From Tupaia tana (lineage: Eukaryota > Chordata > Mammalia > Scandentia > Tupaiidae), in assembly GCA_026018925.1 (NCBI GenBank), contig JAKSZU010000005.1:84185398-84249397 (forward strand): a stretch of DNA of 64,000 bases, given 5' to 3'. The position numbers were made by a program, and so were the translations under genes. Positions 34,435 through 46,800 of this stretch are shown one piece after another. Within the stretch, counting starts at the first letter, position 1, and each line of letters starts with the position of its first letter. Below the pieces are notes generated by a model. The model was not told the origin of the DNA. It ran no database searches and worked only from the letters and a program-made list of their open reading frames with translations.

Positions 34435-36485
34435 AGTTAACTGTGAAATGTAACTAACAATGAGAACAGCAAGCCTATTGCCCAATTTCTGTGGGATCGT
34501 AGGAGTCTAACTTTGGCAAATTCCTTTCTTTACATTGAAAAACTATCTCCTATTATAAATATATTAAAAATTCATTTTTCCTTCGGATAAAGCCACTTAG
34601 CTAAACTAATCCATTACTCCAATTAACGAGTTAAATTAGAATAGTTTGTGTGTGATAAATGGTGCTGTCAAATCTTTCTGCTTGAAGACGAGTTATTTAC
34701 CTCGAGAACATGTGTGTAATGAGTTGTATCTGCTGAGTTATTTGAAAGTGTCAGATTTCTTTCTACCTTTACAGTCTCTTTGTGGATTGCCTCTAATACA
34801 TATCACATTCTGGTTTAAAGCTTATTCAATAAGTATTTTCTTTCTCTACTACCTTTGCAGAGAGGCTATCTGAGTTGGGGAACTATTTCATGTTTTTATT
34901 ATAACTATTTCATTGTTATTATATTCTCCAACATTTCTCAGTTTATCCTTAATAAATACATTTTACCCATTCTTATAAGTTTTTTTTTTTTTTTTTTTCA
35001 TTTTTAAAACTCTGACAAGAAAGTCTTAGCATATTTGTTTCATTTTCTTGCAGTCATTATTAATCTCAGGATTTAAGGTACTTTTCTAACAAATGGCTTG
35101 ACCTTAAGGTATCCTTGTCAATGATTAAATCAGGTGTTATGGTTACATGTCTCTATATCAATGAATTCTCCCTGCGTTTACTTGCATTCTGTACCCCCAT
35201 CCTTACAGGGTGTGTGGAGATCCTCTCCCACACACGGTATCTTGTTTCTCAAGGTAAAAATTGGCCAGGTTTTGAAATTTCATGAAGTTTCAAAATATTT
35301 GGAAATTTTGTTATAGTGTAACTTTGTACGTCTCAGTCTGGTCTGTACAGAAACTTGACCTCTCAAGCTAAAGATGTTTAAAAGATGTTCGCGGCTACAC
35401 TTGAAGGGTATAAGCATTAGGATCCTATGACTAACCTGCTTAACATGCATTCTATAGTGTTTGCTACTGGAATATGGTTGCTTCTGTCTTGTAGGAAAAC
35501 TCAATAAAAAAAAAGGAATTAAGTTTTTATATGTGTGTCAGAGGCCTTTTCTTTTCTTATTAAGTCTTTTTTATACAATAGATGATTATTCAGTCTTTAA
35601 CATTTATTCTTCACTTTGGAGCTTTGGGAATATCAAGGGACAGACTACTCAGCCCTGTCTCACATGTGACTACAAGGGAGTATATCTAATATAAAATTGT
35701 CGTGGAAGTCTCCTGGTTTAAAATTATTTATTAGGTTGGCAAATAACTGTCCTGAGCCTATTATCCTTTCAAGATATGTCTAAAGTATCAATCTCTGTCA
35801 ATAATAATGTTTACTGTTGTCTCATACTGATTACACATTGCATGAGCTCCCCTGGGCTTTTTCCTTGCTTGTACTTCCGTTCAATTAATAATAGGGATCA
35901 ACTTAAATACCTGTTAAGTGACAGTTTCCAGAAGCTATTGTCATTTTCAACATTATGGCAGAGTGGGTTCATTGTCTTAAGTCAAGTGGGCAATCCACTT
36001 ATAAAACCCCATCCTAAGAGCCTGCTGACTAAAATAGAACTTAATAGCAATTTTCTGAGCCTGAATTTCTAAAAAACCAAACATTACAAATAAACTAAAT
36101 GTGCTTCTCTTAAATGTTATAGCCTCAGAGCAATGAAAGTAAGACAAAAGGAATGTGATGTAGGAAAACGTAAGGAAAAAAATGGCATGCCGAAGCATTA
36201 CCTCCTGGATACTACTTCATGATAAGATCCCCCCCCCCCCGTCTCCCCCCACACAACAAAAACAAACAAACAGAACAACAGTAGACTGTGAAGTGGATAT
36301 ATCTACATGGTGACACAGACTGACTTCATGAAAAAACTGTCCCGAGTGAGTTGCCACTAAAACAGAAAAAAGATCAATTATCTGCATCTTGCCCTTTAAT
36401 TTTACTTTTGACTTCATTTATACAAGCAGTTTCATTGCCTCAGGAAGCCAATCCCATATCTAGTGGCTCTGGATTAATCTATTTA
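34435..36485. other. No recognisable feature
   Basis: 2 kb with short chance frames only. A T21 tract lies at 34980-35000 and a C10 tract at 36231-36240. Frames at 35461-35694 and 35776-36072 show no recognisable domain. Confidence 0.4.
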
Positions 36486-36487
36486 CC

Positions 36488-36545
36488 TACTTTTTTTTTT
36501 TTTTTAAAGTTTTGGTTATAGGGTGCATGTGCTCTCCAGAGAGAG
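36488..36545 (-). repeat. SINE tail fragment fused to L1
   Basis: A T tract followed by AAAGTTTTGGTTATAGGGTG and CATGTGCTCTCCAGAGAGAG is the tail of the main SINE. It stops abruptly at an L1 sequence (AAATACAAATGACC). The rest of the SINE is missing. Confidence 0.8.
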
Positions 36546-37380
36546 AAATACAAATGACCAAATGCTTGAAAATATTTCACTAATCATAAGAGAAATGTAA
36601 ATGCAAACTACCACATCAGTTCAGCCCAGTTAGAATGGTTATTGTCAAAAGACAAAACATAACAAATGCTGATGAAGATGTAGAGAGAGGGGAGCTCATT
36701 CACCCCATTGATGGGAATGGAAACAAATGCCATTAAGGAAAACATTTTGGAGATTCCTCAAAAAACTAAAAATAAAAGTACCATGTGATCCAGTAATTTC
36801 ACTACTAGGCCTATGTCCATAGCAATGGAAATCAATATGTCAAAGGGGTGTGTGTACTCTCCTGGTTAGTACAACACTAACTATAATGATAATTATACGA
36901 AATCAAACTAAATATCTATCATGAAATGAGTGGATCCTGAAAATATGGTATACATGCGCTATAGAATATTATTTAGATTAAAAATTTTACTTATTTATTT
37001 TTTAAATTTTGGTAATATGAATGCTCCTAGAGGACTTTATGTGAAGTGAAATGACAGAAACAGAAAAAGAAATTCCACATGCCCCCACTGTATGTGACAG
37101 CTAAGAAATTTGATTTCACAGAACTTACTAGAGGCTGTGAAGAGTTTTAGGGAGATAAAGAGGGATTGGTTAACAGGTTAAAAAAAAACCTTTTTTGTCA
37201 GGAGGAATATATTCCAGAGTTTTATAACACAATAGTATAATTATAGTTAACAAGTTATTTTATATTTCAAAATATCTAGAAGTGATCATTATGCATTATG
37301 TATATATATTCAAATATCAGTTTGTAATCCATAAATATATACAATTACTATGCATTGTTAAAAGTAAAAGGGGGAAAAGG
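36546..37380 (+). repeat. Old L1 ORF2 3' end plus 3' UTR (L1MA-like)
   Basis: GAAATGTAAATGCAAACTAC, TTAGAATGGTTATTGTCAAA, GAAAACATTTTGGAGATTCC, CCATGTGATCCAGTAATTTC and the UTR phrases GAGGAATATATTCCAGAGTT, ATAATTATAGTTAACAAGTT and TCCATAAATATATACAATTA follow the L1 order. The frame is broken in many places. Confidence 0.92.
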
Positions 37381-37695
37381 GTAAATGTTTTTAAAAATTA
37401 CCTGAAATTTCAGGACATTTGTTGATCAAAATAAGCCATAAATGTGTAAAAAAGACATAAACTAAGAGAATCGTGAAACACATGTAGGTCCCAAATTGAC
37501 AGCAATGGACTATAAATGGCACCCTGAATAATGAAAGAGAAAAAGACAAACAAAGATATAGGTATATATAATAGAGTACGGACTCTTATTTGAAACTCTA
37601 AAAATCATATTGGCATGTTTTTCCATCATTAATAATTAAGTTGCAAAGATATATGATTTAATACTGAACAATTTGAAAAAAACATAAGAATATGA
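37381..37695. other. No confident assignment
   Basis: A-rich plus-strand sequence (GGGAAAAGGGTAAATGTTTT) between two L1 pieces. It may be degraded L1 but I cannot place it. Confidence 0.35.
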
Positions 37696-38105
37696 AAATA
37701 GAAAACATCAGATTGAGTGTGAGACAAAAATCCTTCAGTGAATTAGGGATAGAAGAAAACATCCTTAATGTGAAAAAGTAAACTGACATATATACTTGAA
37801 GCTAGTTAAGTTATGGAGAAACTGTACATTTACTCTTTGAAATGGAGACAATACAGAGATACCTACTATCACCTCTAGTTCTTTACAAGGTACCTTGTAT
37901 TATAGCCAGCAATATAAGACTAAAATAAGAGAGATATAAAGGTATAATTAAAGGCGAAGGCAATAAAACTATTTTAGTTTATAGACAATATTTAATAGTT
38001 TTATTCCATTCTAATCTAAAATGAATTGATAAGATCAGCAAGGTACTGAGTACAATATTGATTCAAAGGTATACATTAAACTTGTGTTCCAAAGCAACAA
38101 TCAAC
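37695..38105 (+). repeat. Old L1 ORF2 reverse-transcriptase fragment
   Basis: GAAGAAAACATCCTTAATGT, CACCTCTAGTTCTTTACAAG, GTATTATAGCCAGCAATATA and GATAAGATCAGCAAGGTACT correspond in order to ORF2 (CATCCTCAATGTGATAAAGG, CCACTTCTATTCAACATAGT, AGTCCTAGCCAGAGCAATTA, TTCAGTAAAGTTGCAGG). It contains many stops and indels, and its ORF2 part lies downstream of another L1's 3' UTR. Confidence 0.65.
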
Positions 38106-38378
38106 CCCGGACCAGCAAAAGGTTTAGTGGTTATTTCACTGGATTACCACATGGTCAATCATAGTTTAAGTCCCAGACTTGATGGCTTGAAATTCATGTT
38201 GGGTGACTGAGTAGGCATGCCCAAGATCCCAGGAGGAGAGTGGAGGAGAAGGGGTTGGGGAATGGCCACCCCGAACCTCAAGGAGGGTTAATTTCTCACC
38301 TTCCCTCTCAGTGTCTGTCTCTCTCTCTCTCTCTTTCGCAGGTGAGTGCATGCCCCCTAAGGCAAAAACCTCTCAAAA
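38106..38378 (+). repeat. Old full-length tRNA SINE
   Basis: CCGGACCAGCAAAAGGTTTA starts the head, with B-box region GTTTAAGTCC. AGTGGAGGAGAAGGGGTTGG marks the body and CCCTAAGGCAAAAACCTCTC the end. Confidence 0.9.
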
Positions 38379-38422
38379 ATATAGAAATGAAAATAATAAA
38401 CTGAAAAGGCAATACCAAAGAC

Positions 38423-38691
38423 TATTTATTTATTTATTAGTATTTTGCAATAGGGCACATGCACTCACCGGAAAGACAGAACGACAAAAAGCAAGAAATG
38501 ACCGCCCCCCAACCCCCAGGGTGAATGGCCATACCACAATCCCTTCCCCACCACCATTCTCCTCTTGGGATCTTGAGCAGGTATGCACAAACTCCTGGCA
38601 TGAGTTTTAAGCCTCTGGGTATAGGATTTGAAATGTGGTCACCTAAGTGGGAGTCCAGCAACAACAAACCATTATGACATCTGCTAATCCC
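38423..38691 (-). repeat. Old full-length tRNA SINE with TSD
   Basis: ACCAAAGAC flanks at 38414-38422 and 38692-38700. TATTTTGCAATAGGGCACAT, GACCGCCCCCCAACCCCCAG and CATCTGCTAATCCC define the element. It lies 45 bp from an oppositely oriented SINE. Confidence 0.92.
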
Positions 38692-38711
38692 ACCAAAGAC
38701 AATTTAAACTA

Positions 38712-38756
38712 AAACAAAACAAAACAAAACAAAACAAAAACAAACAAACAAACAAA
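38712..38756. repeat. (AAAAC)n simple repeat
   Basis: CAAAACAAAACAAAACAAAA drifting into AAACAAACAAAC. Confidence 0.95.
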
Positions 38757-39035
38757 AGTATAAGCTACACAGTACCATATGTAGTGTACGTTAGCATAAA
38801 AAAAAGTAACAACTTTTCTGAAGATTATAAGTTAAGGTCAGAATAAATAAGGCTATGAAGCACACAATTGAATGCTGAAATAAATATTATGAAGGCATTT
38901 ATCAAATGATCATTCGAAATAGTCTACACAATTTTTAAAACTATGCATCTATATGTATTTTAGACATTTTAGAAGTAAAGAGAAAGATTTCAAAAGAAAT
39001 TTGGACATATTAAACTATTTAAAAGGGTTTAATTT

Positions 39036-39278
39036 TAGGGCCAGCAGGTGGCACGGTGGCTAAGGCACTGGATTCTCACATGGCTGACTACAGTTCGAGT
39101 TAGACTCGGCTACTTGAAAATCATGCTGGGCAAGTATGCATGCATGCCCCAAATCTTGAGAGGAATGGTAGAGAAGGGATTGTGGCTTGGTGGTGATCCC
39201 CTCTGGGGGATGGTTTCTAACTTTCCTCCACCCTTCCCGACCAGTGAATATGCCCTATGTCAAAAACCTTAAAAAAGT
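39036..39278 (+). repeat. Old tRNA SINE with TSD
   Basis: TAGGGCCAGCAGGTGGCACG begins the head. GTTTAATTTTA flanks on both sides. GCATGCATGCCCCAAATCTT and ATGTCAAAAACCTTAAAAAA show the body and tail. Confidence 0.92.
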
Positions 39279-39334
39279 AAAAGTTTAATTTTAAAAAGCA
39301 TATACCTACCAACAGAATTGAATGAAAGTTCATA

Positions 39335-39392
39335 TCTATACGTATCTATCTACCTATCTATCTATCTATCTATCTATCTATCATCTATCTAA
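39335..39392. repeat. (TCTA)n tetranucleotide microsatellite
   Basis: About 13 units of ATCT/TCTA with minor interruptions (TATCTACC, ATCATC). Confidence 0.97.
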
Positions 39393-39587
39393 TATGGGTT
39401 TAGTCTGGATTAAATATAAGAGAAATAAATCAAGAAATAAGTGATCAGTTGGCTCACTTTGTGGAAGAGAACAAAATGACATATAGCATATACAAAAATA
39501 GACATCAGGCTCAACTCACTGAAATTTGAGTAAAATGTAAACTGTAAATGGTGAGTATATGAAACAACTTTTAAAAAAGTGTATCTA

Positions 39588-39850
39588 GGGACCATCAGGT
39601 AGTGTAATGGCTATGTCACTGAACTTCCATGTAGCCGACCGCAGGTTGAGTCTCGGACCCGGTGGCTTAAACTCACGCTGGGCGTGTGTGTGTGTGTGTG
39701 ATCCTGAGAGGAGAATGGAGGAGAAGGGTTTACAGCGAGGTCGTCCCCCCAGGAGGTGATTTATCATTTTCTATCTCTCTGTCTCTCTCTGTCTTTCTGG
39801 TGAGCACACATGTCCGAAAGCAATAACCTCTCAAAAAAAAAAAAAAAACC
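39588..39850 (+). repeat. Young tRNA SINE with TSD
   Basis: GTGTATCTA occurs at 39579-39587 and 39854-39862. The head GGGACCATCAGGTAGTGTAA, the GT-expanded body and an A18 tail are present. Confidence 0.93.
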
Positions 39851-40046
39851 CATGTGTATCTAAAGCATTAAACATGCTATAAAGAACTGATACATTTGAT
39901 AAGAACTTATATGTACACCATATAAAAATTGTATTGAAAGTAATATACAAATCAAAACCTGTAAGAAGCTATAATAGTGTGTGTATATGTGTGTGTGTAG
40001 AGAAAGAAAGAAAGATAAAACAGTTATTATAAAGAGATGAAGCAGT

Positions 40047-40205
40047 GGGGCCAGCAGGTGGCATGGTGGTTGAGTCACTGAGTCACTGGACTCACACATA
40101 GCCGACCATGTTCAAGTATCAGACCTGGTGGCTTGCTTTCTTACTTTCTCTGTCTCTCTCTCTCTGATGAGCATGTGTGCCCAATAGCAAATTAAATAAT
40201 AATCA
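40047..40205 (+). repeat. Short-form tRNA SINE with small head duplication
   Basis: GTGGGGCCAGCAGGTGGCAT starts the head. GAGTCACT is repeated in tandem (40071-40087) within the D-arm/anticodon region, giving extra length. CTGGTGGCTTGCTTTCTTAC is the head-to-tail junction. Confidence 0.88.
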
Positions 40206-40234
40206 ACGAAATTAAATAAATAATTATTTAAAAT

Positions 40235-40795
40235 ATAAAAAAGAAGAAATAAAGCAGAAAGCAGAACAGACAAATAAAAAAAGAATGTAAAGTAATTAAT
40301 GGAGGATGAAATTCAAATAATTCTATATGAGGTATACAATGTTATAGATAATTAGTAAATGAAAATTTAAAATGCCACTAAGATTATATCCATAAGATTT
40401 TCAAAGAGAAAAACTGAAAACACTTTGGTGGAAGCTGAAAGACTGGATAGCTTGTGGAAATTTGGCTGATGATTACTTACCATAATCTGACATCATCAGT
40501 CTTGATACAGTAAATGATTCAGCAGTCCTTCCCTAGCCTACTAGCCCAGGGAAATTCTCACGTCACTACTAGAAGTAGTTCATTTCAATATTCCTGTGGT
40601 AATGGGATGTGAAGGATATTTAAACGTTTATTTCTGAGGCAAGAGATACATACTCATTACATCTTATAATTAAAATGACACGGATACAAAAAAACAAATT
40701 ACCATAAATATAACACCTACATATAAACAGAAAAAGTCTTATTTTATATTGGTAATAATATATACATTTTTAAAATACGTACTTACCAAATAAAA
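40235..40795. other. No recognisable feature
   Basis: AT-rich; possible decayed L1, but I see no definite phrase. Confidence 0.4.
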
Positions 40796-40797
40796 AG

Positions 40798-40806
40798 ATA
40801 TATATA

Positions 40807-40856
<50 letters not shown>
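40798..40856. repeat. (TA)n(TG)n(TA)n microsatellite
   Basis: ATATATATATG, then (TG)n, then about 18 TA units. Confidence 0.97.
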
Positions 40857-40859
40857 AAA

Positions 40860-41450
40860 GATTTATAGTAAACATATTAAAGAACATGTGAAATGATGGG
40901 AATGAGGGTGAGAAAAGGGAAGAAAAATGGAATGAATTAAATAATTAATCGATAAAGAAATGTAAAAAGAAAGAACAATGAACAGTGTACAGCTTACCTG
41001 AGATGTATGTTTTACCCAGTTTTCTACATATGAGGCAAAGAAAGAAAACAACAGAATAGAACAAGTCAGAAAATTCAGCATAACCAGATGACAAGCAAAC
41101 AAGGAGTTATGACTGTGGCCTACAATTGTTAATGACATGCACGGTTCCCACTTAGTTTGGGTACATATGGAGTTGCACATATCACAGTCTAGTTAATATT
41201 GGGGTTAGATTCAGTGGAATTTTCTATCTCCAATCTGACCTTTACGAAATGTAATAATTCTTGTTTTTATCATGTTTGGAGAAACACTTTAAAATAGCTT
41301 ATCAAATGCTTAAAATAAACAAAAAGATAAGCAAATATGCCACAAAAAGAGAGAATAAATTCTCTACAATGTGTTTCATTTAAATAATTTTAAATTGTTA
41401 AGTGAAAAAGATAGTTGTTACTAACTCACCTAATAGCAAATTATTACAAT
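40860..41450. other. No recognisable feature
   Basis: A 105-codon minus frame (41180-40863) is Ser/Leu/His rich without recognisable domains. Confidence 0.45.
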
Positions 41451-41455
41451 TCTCT

Positions 41456-41712
41456 TTTTTTTCTTTCTGATTTGTTTGCTAAAGAGTATGTGTACTCAGT
41501 CGGAAGAGATAAAGAGAGAAAGGAGAGAGAAATCACCACCTAAGAGATGGCCAGGCAGCAATCTTCTCCTCTCCATTCTCTTCCCAGAATTTTGGGCATG
41601 CATTCACACTTGCCCGGTGAGAATTTTTAGGCCACTGGATCTGTGTTTTGAGCTGTAGTCAGCCTTGTAAAATCTAGCATCCTTGACCCTCATACCACCT
41701 TCTTACCCTCAT
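41456..41712 (-). repeat. Old full-length tRNA SINE
   Basis: GTTTGCTAAAGAGTATGTGT, AGAGAGAAATCACCACCTAA, ATTTTGGGCATGCATTCACA and CATACCACCTTCTTACCC follow the element complement. Confidence 0.88.
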
Positions 41713-41714
41713 CT

Positions 41715-42115
41715 ACCTAGTTCTTAAAAATATTGTTTATGTAAATATCTTACCTTTAAAAATACATTGTAAGATAAATGAATTTATTGAACAATTTTAT
41801 CACAGAAATATCTCTTATACCATTTCTTTTCTCCTTGATGTTAAACTAAAATCAATGCCGATAGCCTAATCTTAGTTTCATTCCCAAACTTTTCAAAGGC
41901 AGAGCCCTGTGGGTCCTACGTGTTGATTGAAAGGCAAGATCAAAAGACTAAACATTCCCAATGTTAGCTTCCTTGATTAGCTGTCAATTTAGGGAGAAAA
42001 AAATCATCATTTTAATAATCTGTATATTTAAAAATAAAATTGCTAAAGTAATGAATCTGTGTACATGTCATGTTGTATATAACTGTCTTAAAATATTTCG
42101 TAATTCTATATAAAA
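41715..42115. other. No recognisable feature
   Basis: Unique-looking AT-rich sequence. Confidence 0.45.
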
Positions 42116-42129
42116 TTAAAAGTTGAAAT

Positions 42130-42396
42130 TTTTTTTTTTTTTTTGGAGAGTTTTTTGCTACAGGGCATGTGCACTTGCCAAACAGACAGAGAGAGACAGA
42201 GAGATAGAAAGCAAGAAATCACCCCCTAGGGGGAATGGCCATGCCGCAATCCCTTCTCCTCCATTCTCCTCTCAGGATCTTGGGCACGCACGCACACGCG
42301 CCCAGTGTGAGTTTTAAGCCACCGGGTCCGAGACTCAACCTGCGGTCGACTATGTGGGAGTCCAGCGATATAGCCATTACACTAACTGCTGGTCCC
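42130..42396 (-). repeat. Young full-length tRNA SINE with 12-bp TSD
   Basis: AAAAGTTGAAAT is duplicated at 42118-42129 and 42397-42408. GAGAGTTTTTTGCTACAGGG, GGGCACGCACGCACACGCGC and CTAACTGCTGGTCCC are present. Confidence 0.96.
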
Positions 42397-42884
42397 AAAA
42401 GTTGAAATATTTTCTTTATCCACATGTCCTTCTAAACTGTTGCAATGGAAGGAAGGTTATTTAATAGGGGTGAAAGTAGTCTGTTTGAAATTAATTATGT
42501 TGTTCAGAAAACTAGAATAATAAAAACAAAAGAGAAATAATCTGAGAAAGAAACTCACTTGAGCTATAAGTGAGTCTTTTTCTGGTGATATGTTATGTAA
42601 ACTTCGATATATCCTTTTCCATCTCATCTTTGATTTTCCCCATCCTGAAAACATAAGAACAAAGGAAGAAGGCAGGGGGCTTAGAAGCACACCTGGACAT
42701 TGGTGCATGCCTGGATGTATTAAATGTATAAAAAGCTATTTTCATTGCAACACAAAAAATAGAACATATATTGGTGAGTGACAGATGTAGAGTATTATAC
42801 TTCATCCTGTTTTGCTTGTTATTAAAGCAGTTTTCATCCAGTTTGGAGTCTGGTTACAGGCCAGTGAAATACACTTTTCTTTCA

Positions 42885-43425
42885 TTTATTTATTTAACTT
42901 ACTTGAAATTTTTTATACATTCGATCATTGTACATTACCAGTTTGTAAAATGATTTTTTCCCAACATAAATACACTGCATTTCAGTCCAGTTTAAGATAT
43001 TATCATACAGATTATCATCAACAAATCATCCACCATTTCTGCATCCCTTAAATACCTTTCCTCTCTCTTGGAACCAGTAGTTGGCATAATGGCTATGTTG
43101 CTGGACTCCCGTTGATGACGGTTTGTGTCCCGGACCCAGTGGCTTAAACTCATGCCGGGCGTGTGTGCACGTGTGCCCAAGATCCCAAAAGGAGCAATGG
43201 AGGAGAAGGGATTGCAGCGTGGCCAGCCCCCCTGGGTGTTATTTCTTGCTTTATGCCTCTCAGTCTCTCTTTCTGGTGAGCACACACGCCCTATAGCAAA
43301 AACCTCTCCAAAATATATAAATATATTTTTTTCCTCTCTATTTTTCTCACTGATTCCTTTCCTTTCACCTCCCCCCACCTCCCACTCTTCTTCCACACTG
43401 TCTTCAGTATCCACAATGGTTAAGG
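42885..43425 (-). repeat. Young-type L1 3' UTR interrupted by a SINE
   Basis: TTATACATTCGATCATTGTA, TTTCAGTCCAGTTTAAGATA and ATCATCAACAAATCATCCAC precede, and TTTTCTCACTGATTCCTTTC and TCTTCCACACTGTCTTCAGT follow, the SINE at 43067-43329. Total L1 is about 280 bp, 5'-truncated. Confidence 0.92.
43067..43329 (+). repeat. Young tRNA SINE inserted in L1, TSD present
   Basis: TTTCCTCTCT flanks at 43057-43066 and 43330-43339, both copies L1-derived. The head is TTGGAACCAGTAGTTGGCAT; part of the B box has been lost (GATGACGGTTTGTGTCC). It ends AAAACCTCTCCAAAATATAT. Confidence 0.95.
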
Positions 43426-43429
43426 TGCT

Positions 43430-45140
43430 AATAATTAAATCTATATCTAACCACTTCTCTTACCTGCCTCTCATGTTCTGCCTATACCCTAATCACTTAG
43501 AAACAACTAGGTCTCTAGCCTAGGTCTCTAGGATCCTGAACTGGAAAAACCATTAAAATTAGCTAATCTATGAGGATCCCAGAAAACCTAGCTAAACCTA
43601 CCCTAGCTAACCTCATCCACCATGCAGCTCCAAGTTGCTGTTTCCTTGTTCCAGTCTCTGTGACCAACTGCCTGTGTGACTCTGAATGAGTGACATTCTT
43701 CTCTTTTCTATGTTTTAGGCAATAGGAGTTATATGTCACCTATACTAGGACCATTAGGGTGATTTTTCTGTGTCCTGTCATCAAAAGAATCTTCAACTCT
43801 TGTAAAACAGGCACCTCTTGAGAACTTTTGTTACTACAGAAAATAACTGGAGTATAGATTTAGTAAAAGGGAATTTTTCTCCCTCTCTCTACTAACTTTG
43901 CAGAGACCACAGTATATCTGGATAAAGATGGGAATTATTTAACAAACAAAAGTATTGATTCAAGAGTCAGTTCAAAAACACAAAAATGAGTACCCTAGCA
44001 GAATTATTTTTGAATGTGCACAACATACTGTAACATTCAATGTCATATAAGAAGAATATGTCTTATGTCTTTGCATACTGTATGCATGCTTTGAGAAACC
44101 ATACTATATCCCACAAAAACCAGAAATCACAATAAAAATGTAATTGTATATGAATCGTAGTCCTCAATGTATGCAGCAAAAGAGTAAATATTTTTAGATG
44201 ACAAAAACAAAACAAAACAAAAGAAGTGAGAAAATTGCAGGCCAATGTATTCTAACAATCCACCCCTTTGGTTGATAGATGGATGAGGAGAGCAAGAGAA
44301 ACTGACAATAAATTTGTTATTTCTAAAGTAGAGACAATAATGAATCCTCGGTGATGGTAATGTTAAACATATGCCACAATGTATATATGCTCCCAAGAGA
44401 ACAATTTGAGCAAAATACACTTAAAACTTCAAAATACTAATGTGTTGTGCTGTAGATCAAAGAGTGTCCTCTGGAGTGTGAAAACTTGGCTTCTTTTTTA
44501 TTGCATTAAAAAAAAAAATCATTCTACAAAAGTTGCTGAGGTCTTCATTTCTCCATGGAAATTAGCCAATTTAAACAAACAAAAACTAGTGAAAAGCGAT
44601 TCACTCACTTAAATTAAGACTAGTTCAGTATATTCAGCATCAGCATACCATTTTTCTTTAGACTACGGTTCTCTCAAGAGTATTCAGTAGTAGTACAAAG
44701 GGTCAGGCTTATTCAATTATTAAATATCCTACTGGGAGCCTGCTGCCTGACCCATATCTTTTCTGAGCAGTATTGCTACACTGAGAAATGTGTGAATATG
44801 TTTTATATTATGTATATATTTACAGTCTCTCCAATTTTAAAATACTTGAGTAAAAAAAAGAATAATTTATGCCTAGTTTTTATTCATTATACATTTTTGT
44901 TAGTTCAGTAAAGTAGGTTTTTATTGCCAACCTCAGATTTTACTTTTGCATACTATTAACACCTTTACTATAATATTTTCTTTTGGAATCCTGCTTACAA
45001 GCATGCTTTTAAAATCTAATCAGAGCCTTACTATTTTCTTATTTTCCATTGATAATGTAAAAATACTCTCATAATAATCCTTGGTGATAATTAGAGCTCA
45101 TAAATTGAGATGTGATAGATTTCTTTCTCTTGTTTTTGAA
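43430..45140. other. No recognisable feature
   Basis: 1.7 kb of unique-looking DNA. CTAGGTCTCTAG and CTAGCTAA phrases cluster at 43500-43620 (CCTAGCTAAACCTACCCTAG) as a small direct-repeat patch. Confidence 0.4.
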
Positions 45141-45149
45141 GTTTTTTTT

Positions 45150-45413
45150 TTCTTTTTTTTTTGAGAGGTTTTTGCTATAGGGTGCATATGCTAGTCAGAA
45201 AGACAGAGCGAGATGGAGAGACAGAAAGCGAGAAATCACCCCCCCAGGGGGAATGACCATACCACAATCACTTCTCCTCCATTCTTCTCTCGGGATCTTG
45301 GGCACACACTCACACACGCCCGGTGTGAGTTTAAGCCACCGGGTCTGGGACTTGAATCGCGGTCGACTACATGGGAGTCCAGTGACATAGCCATTACGCT
45401 AACTGCTGGTCCC
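45150..45413 (-). repeat. Young full-length tRNA SINE
   Basis: TTGAGAGGTTTTTGCTATAG, ACCCCCCCAGGGGGAATGAC, ACTCACACACGCCCGGTGTG and CTAACTGCTGGTCCC. The candidate target duplication is only GAAGT and so is not decisive. Confidence 0.94.
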
Positions 45414-45419
45414 AAGAAG

Positions 45420-46135
45420 TGATAGAGTTCTTAGATAAAAAGATTAAACTACCGTTTTGTTTTTATTTTAAGTATTTTTGCATGTCACAAATTCTTTCCA
45501 TTAAAAAACAAATATAGACTATTTAATGAATCTTCAGAGATTTTGATATTTCTATTTTTAATATTTTTATGTTTTGAAAATAAAATTTATTTCTATACTG
45601 AACAATCATATCATCTTTTCAAAAGTGTATTCATAAGACAAACCAAAGAGAAATTTTGGAAATCCTGAAAAAAATGAAATTCTCATTATATAAAAATCAT
45701 TTGTTTGTATGAATCTAGCCATTATGTATTGAAAATATTTCAATATGTGGAAATACTTTCCATACTTTAAACTGAGTTATTTGATTATCATGACAATAAC
45801 TAAACTTAATTTTGGAGGTCTCTTTATGTGAAAGCTGATTGCATCTTAAATATTATCACTGAAATAAATATTTTTTATTATAACATCTACTATGTTTGCC
45901 AAATAATATGTCAATATATTTGTTATATAAGAAATACATCTTATGTTAATAAGATCTTTCATTATTTCTATTTTAGAATATAAACTTTTAAAGATTATAG
46001 CTCTCAACTTAAACATACATGATAATTGAAATATGAGAAATGTTGAAAAATAAGAAAAGTATGTAGCTGGCATTTTGAAATATACTGTTACATTCATTTT
46101 TTATGTTTACTCAACAAAGACTTTTTATTTCATTT
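45420..46135. other. No recognisable feature
   Basis: AT-rich; frames here are short and Ile/Tyr/Phe rich. Confidence 0.45.
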
Positions 46136-46579
46136 TTTTATAATCAGAAAATGACTTTATTTATATTCTCCCCATCTCATATATTCTTGCCCATCCTTGG
46201 ACCCTTTTTCCACCTGTTGCTTATACTTTTGAGTTCGTATTCATAAATATTTTCTTACATAAATTTCCTAAAGCATTTCTGTCATTTTCTAGTAGATTTA
46301 TAGAGTCAAATCTTATGTTCAAGTCTTTAATTCATTTTAAATTGACTTTGGTATAATGATAGATACATCTAATTTTTCTCCTGCATATTGATATCTAATT
46401 TCCCAAGCACCCTTTATTGACGAGGTCGTTTTTTCCCATTGAATGTTTTTGGCAACTCTTTGAAAATCAGTTGACTGTATTTATGTGGGTTTATGTCTGA
46501 GTTCTCAGTTTGTTTATATTTTCTGTATGTCTGTTTTATGACAGTATCATACTCTTTTAATTATTATAGCCCTGCAGTT

Positions 46580-46800
46580 TTTAAAATTTGTTATTTATTT
46601 ACTAAGAGAGACAGCCCCACCGCCCCCAAGAGGGTTTTCCATGCTGTAATAACCCATAAGGAGCCAGGAGCACAGACAGACCCAAAGGTGTACCTGGCAT
46701 GTTCAAGGCAGTCCAGAATCCAAACACAAGATCTTCCCATGTGGCTCCTGTATTGCACAATGGCACCCTACCTCCTGCCATACCATGACTGGACTATATT
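46580..46800 (-). repeat. tRNA-like SINE relic, divergent
   Basis: The complement of a head with ACAATGGCACCCTACCTCCT and a B-box region in AGAATCCAAACACAAGATC. The body AAGGAGCCAGGAGCACAGAC is unlike the main family and may be related to the element at 7540-7778. Confidence 0.45.

Noticed and set aside
35733-35760. TTAGGTTGGCAAATAACTG, mariner-like terminal phrase
   Set aside because: Only the first bases resemble the mariner/MADE1 terminus (TTAGGTTGGTGCAAAAGTAA); no partner inverted repeat is present nearby.
42992-43523. Overlapping 140- and 132-codon frames
   Set aside because: These are the two strands of a SINE inserted in an L1 3' UTR.
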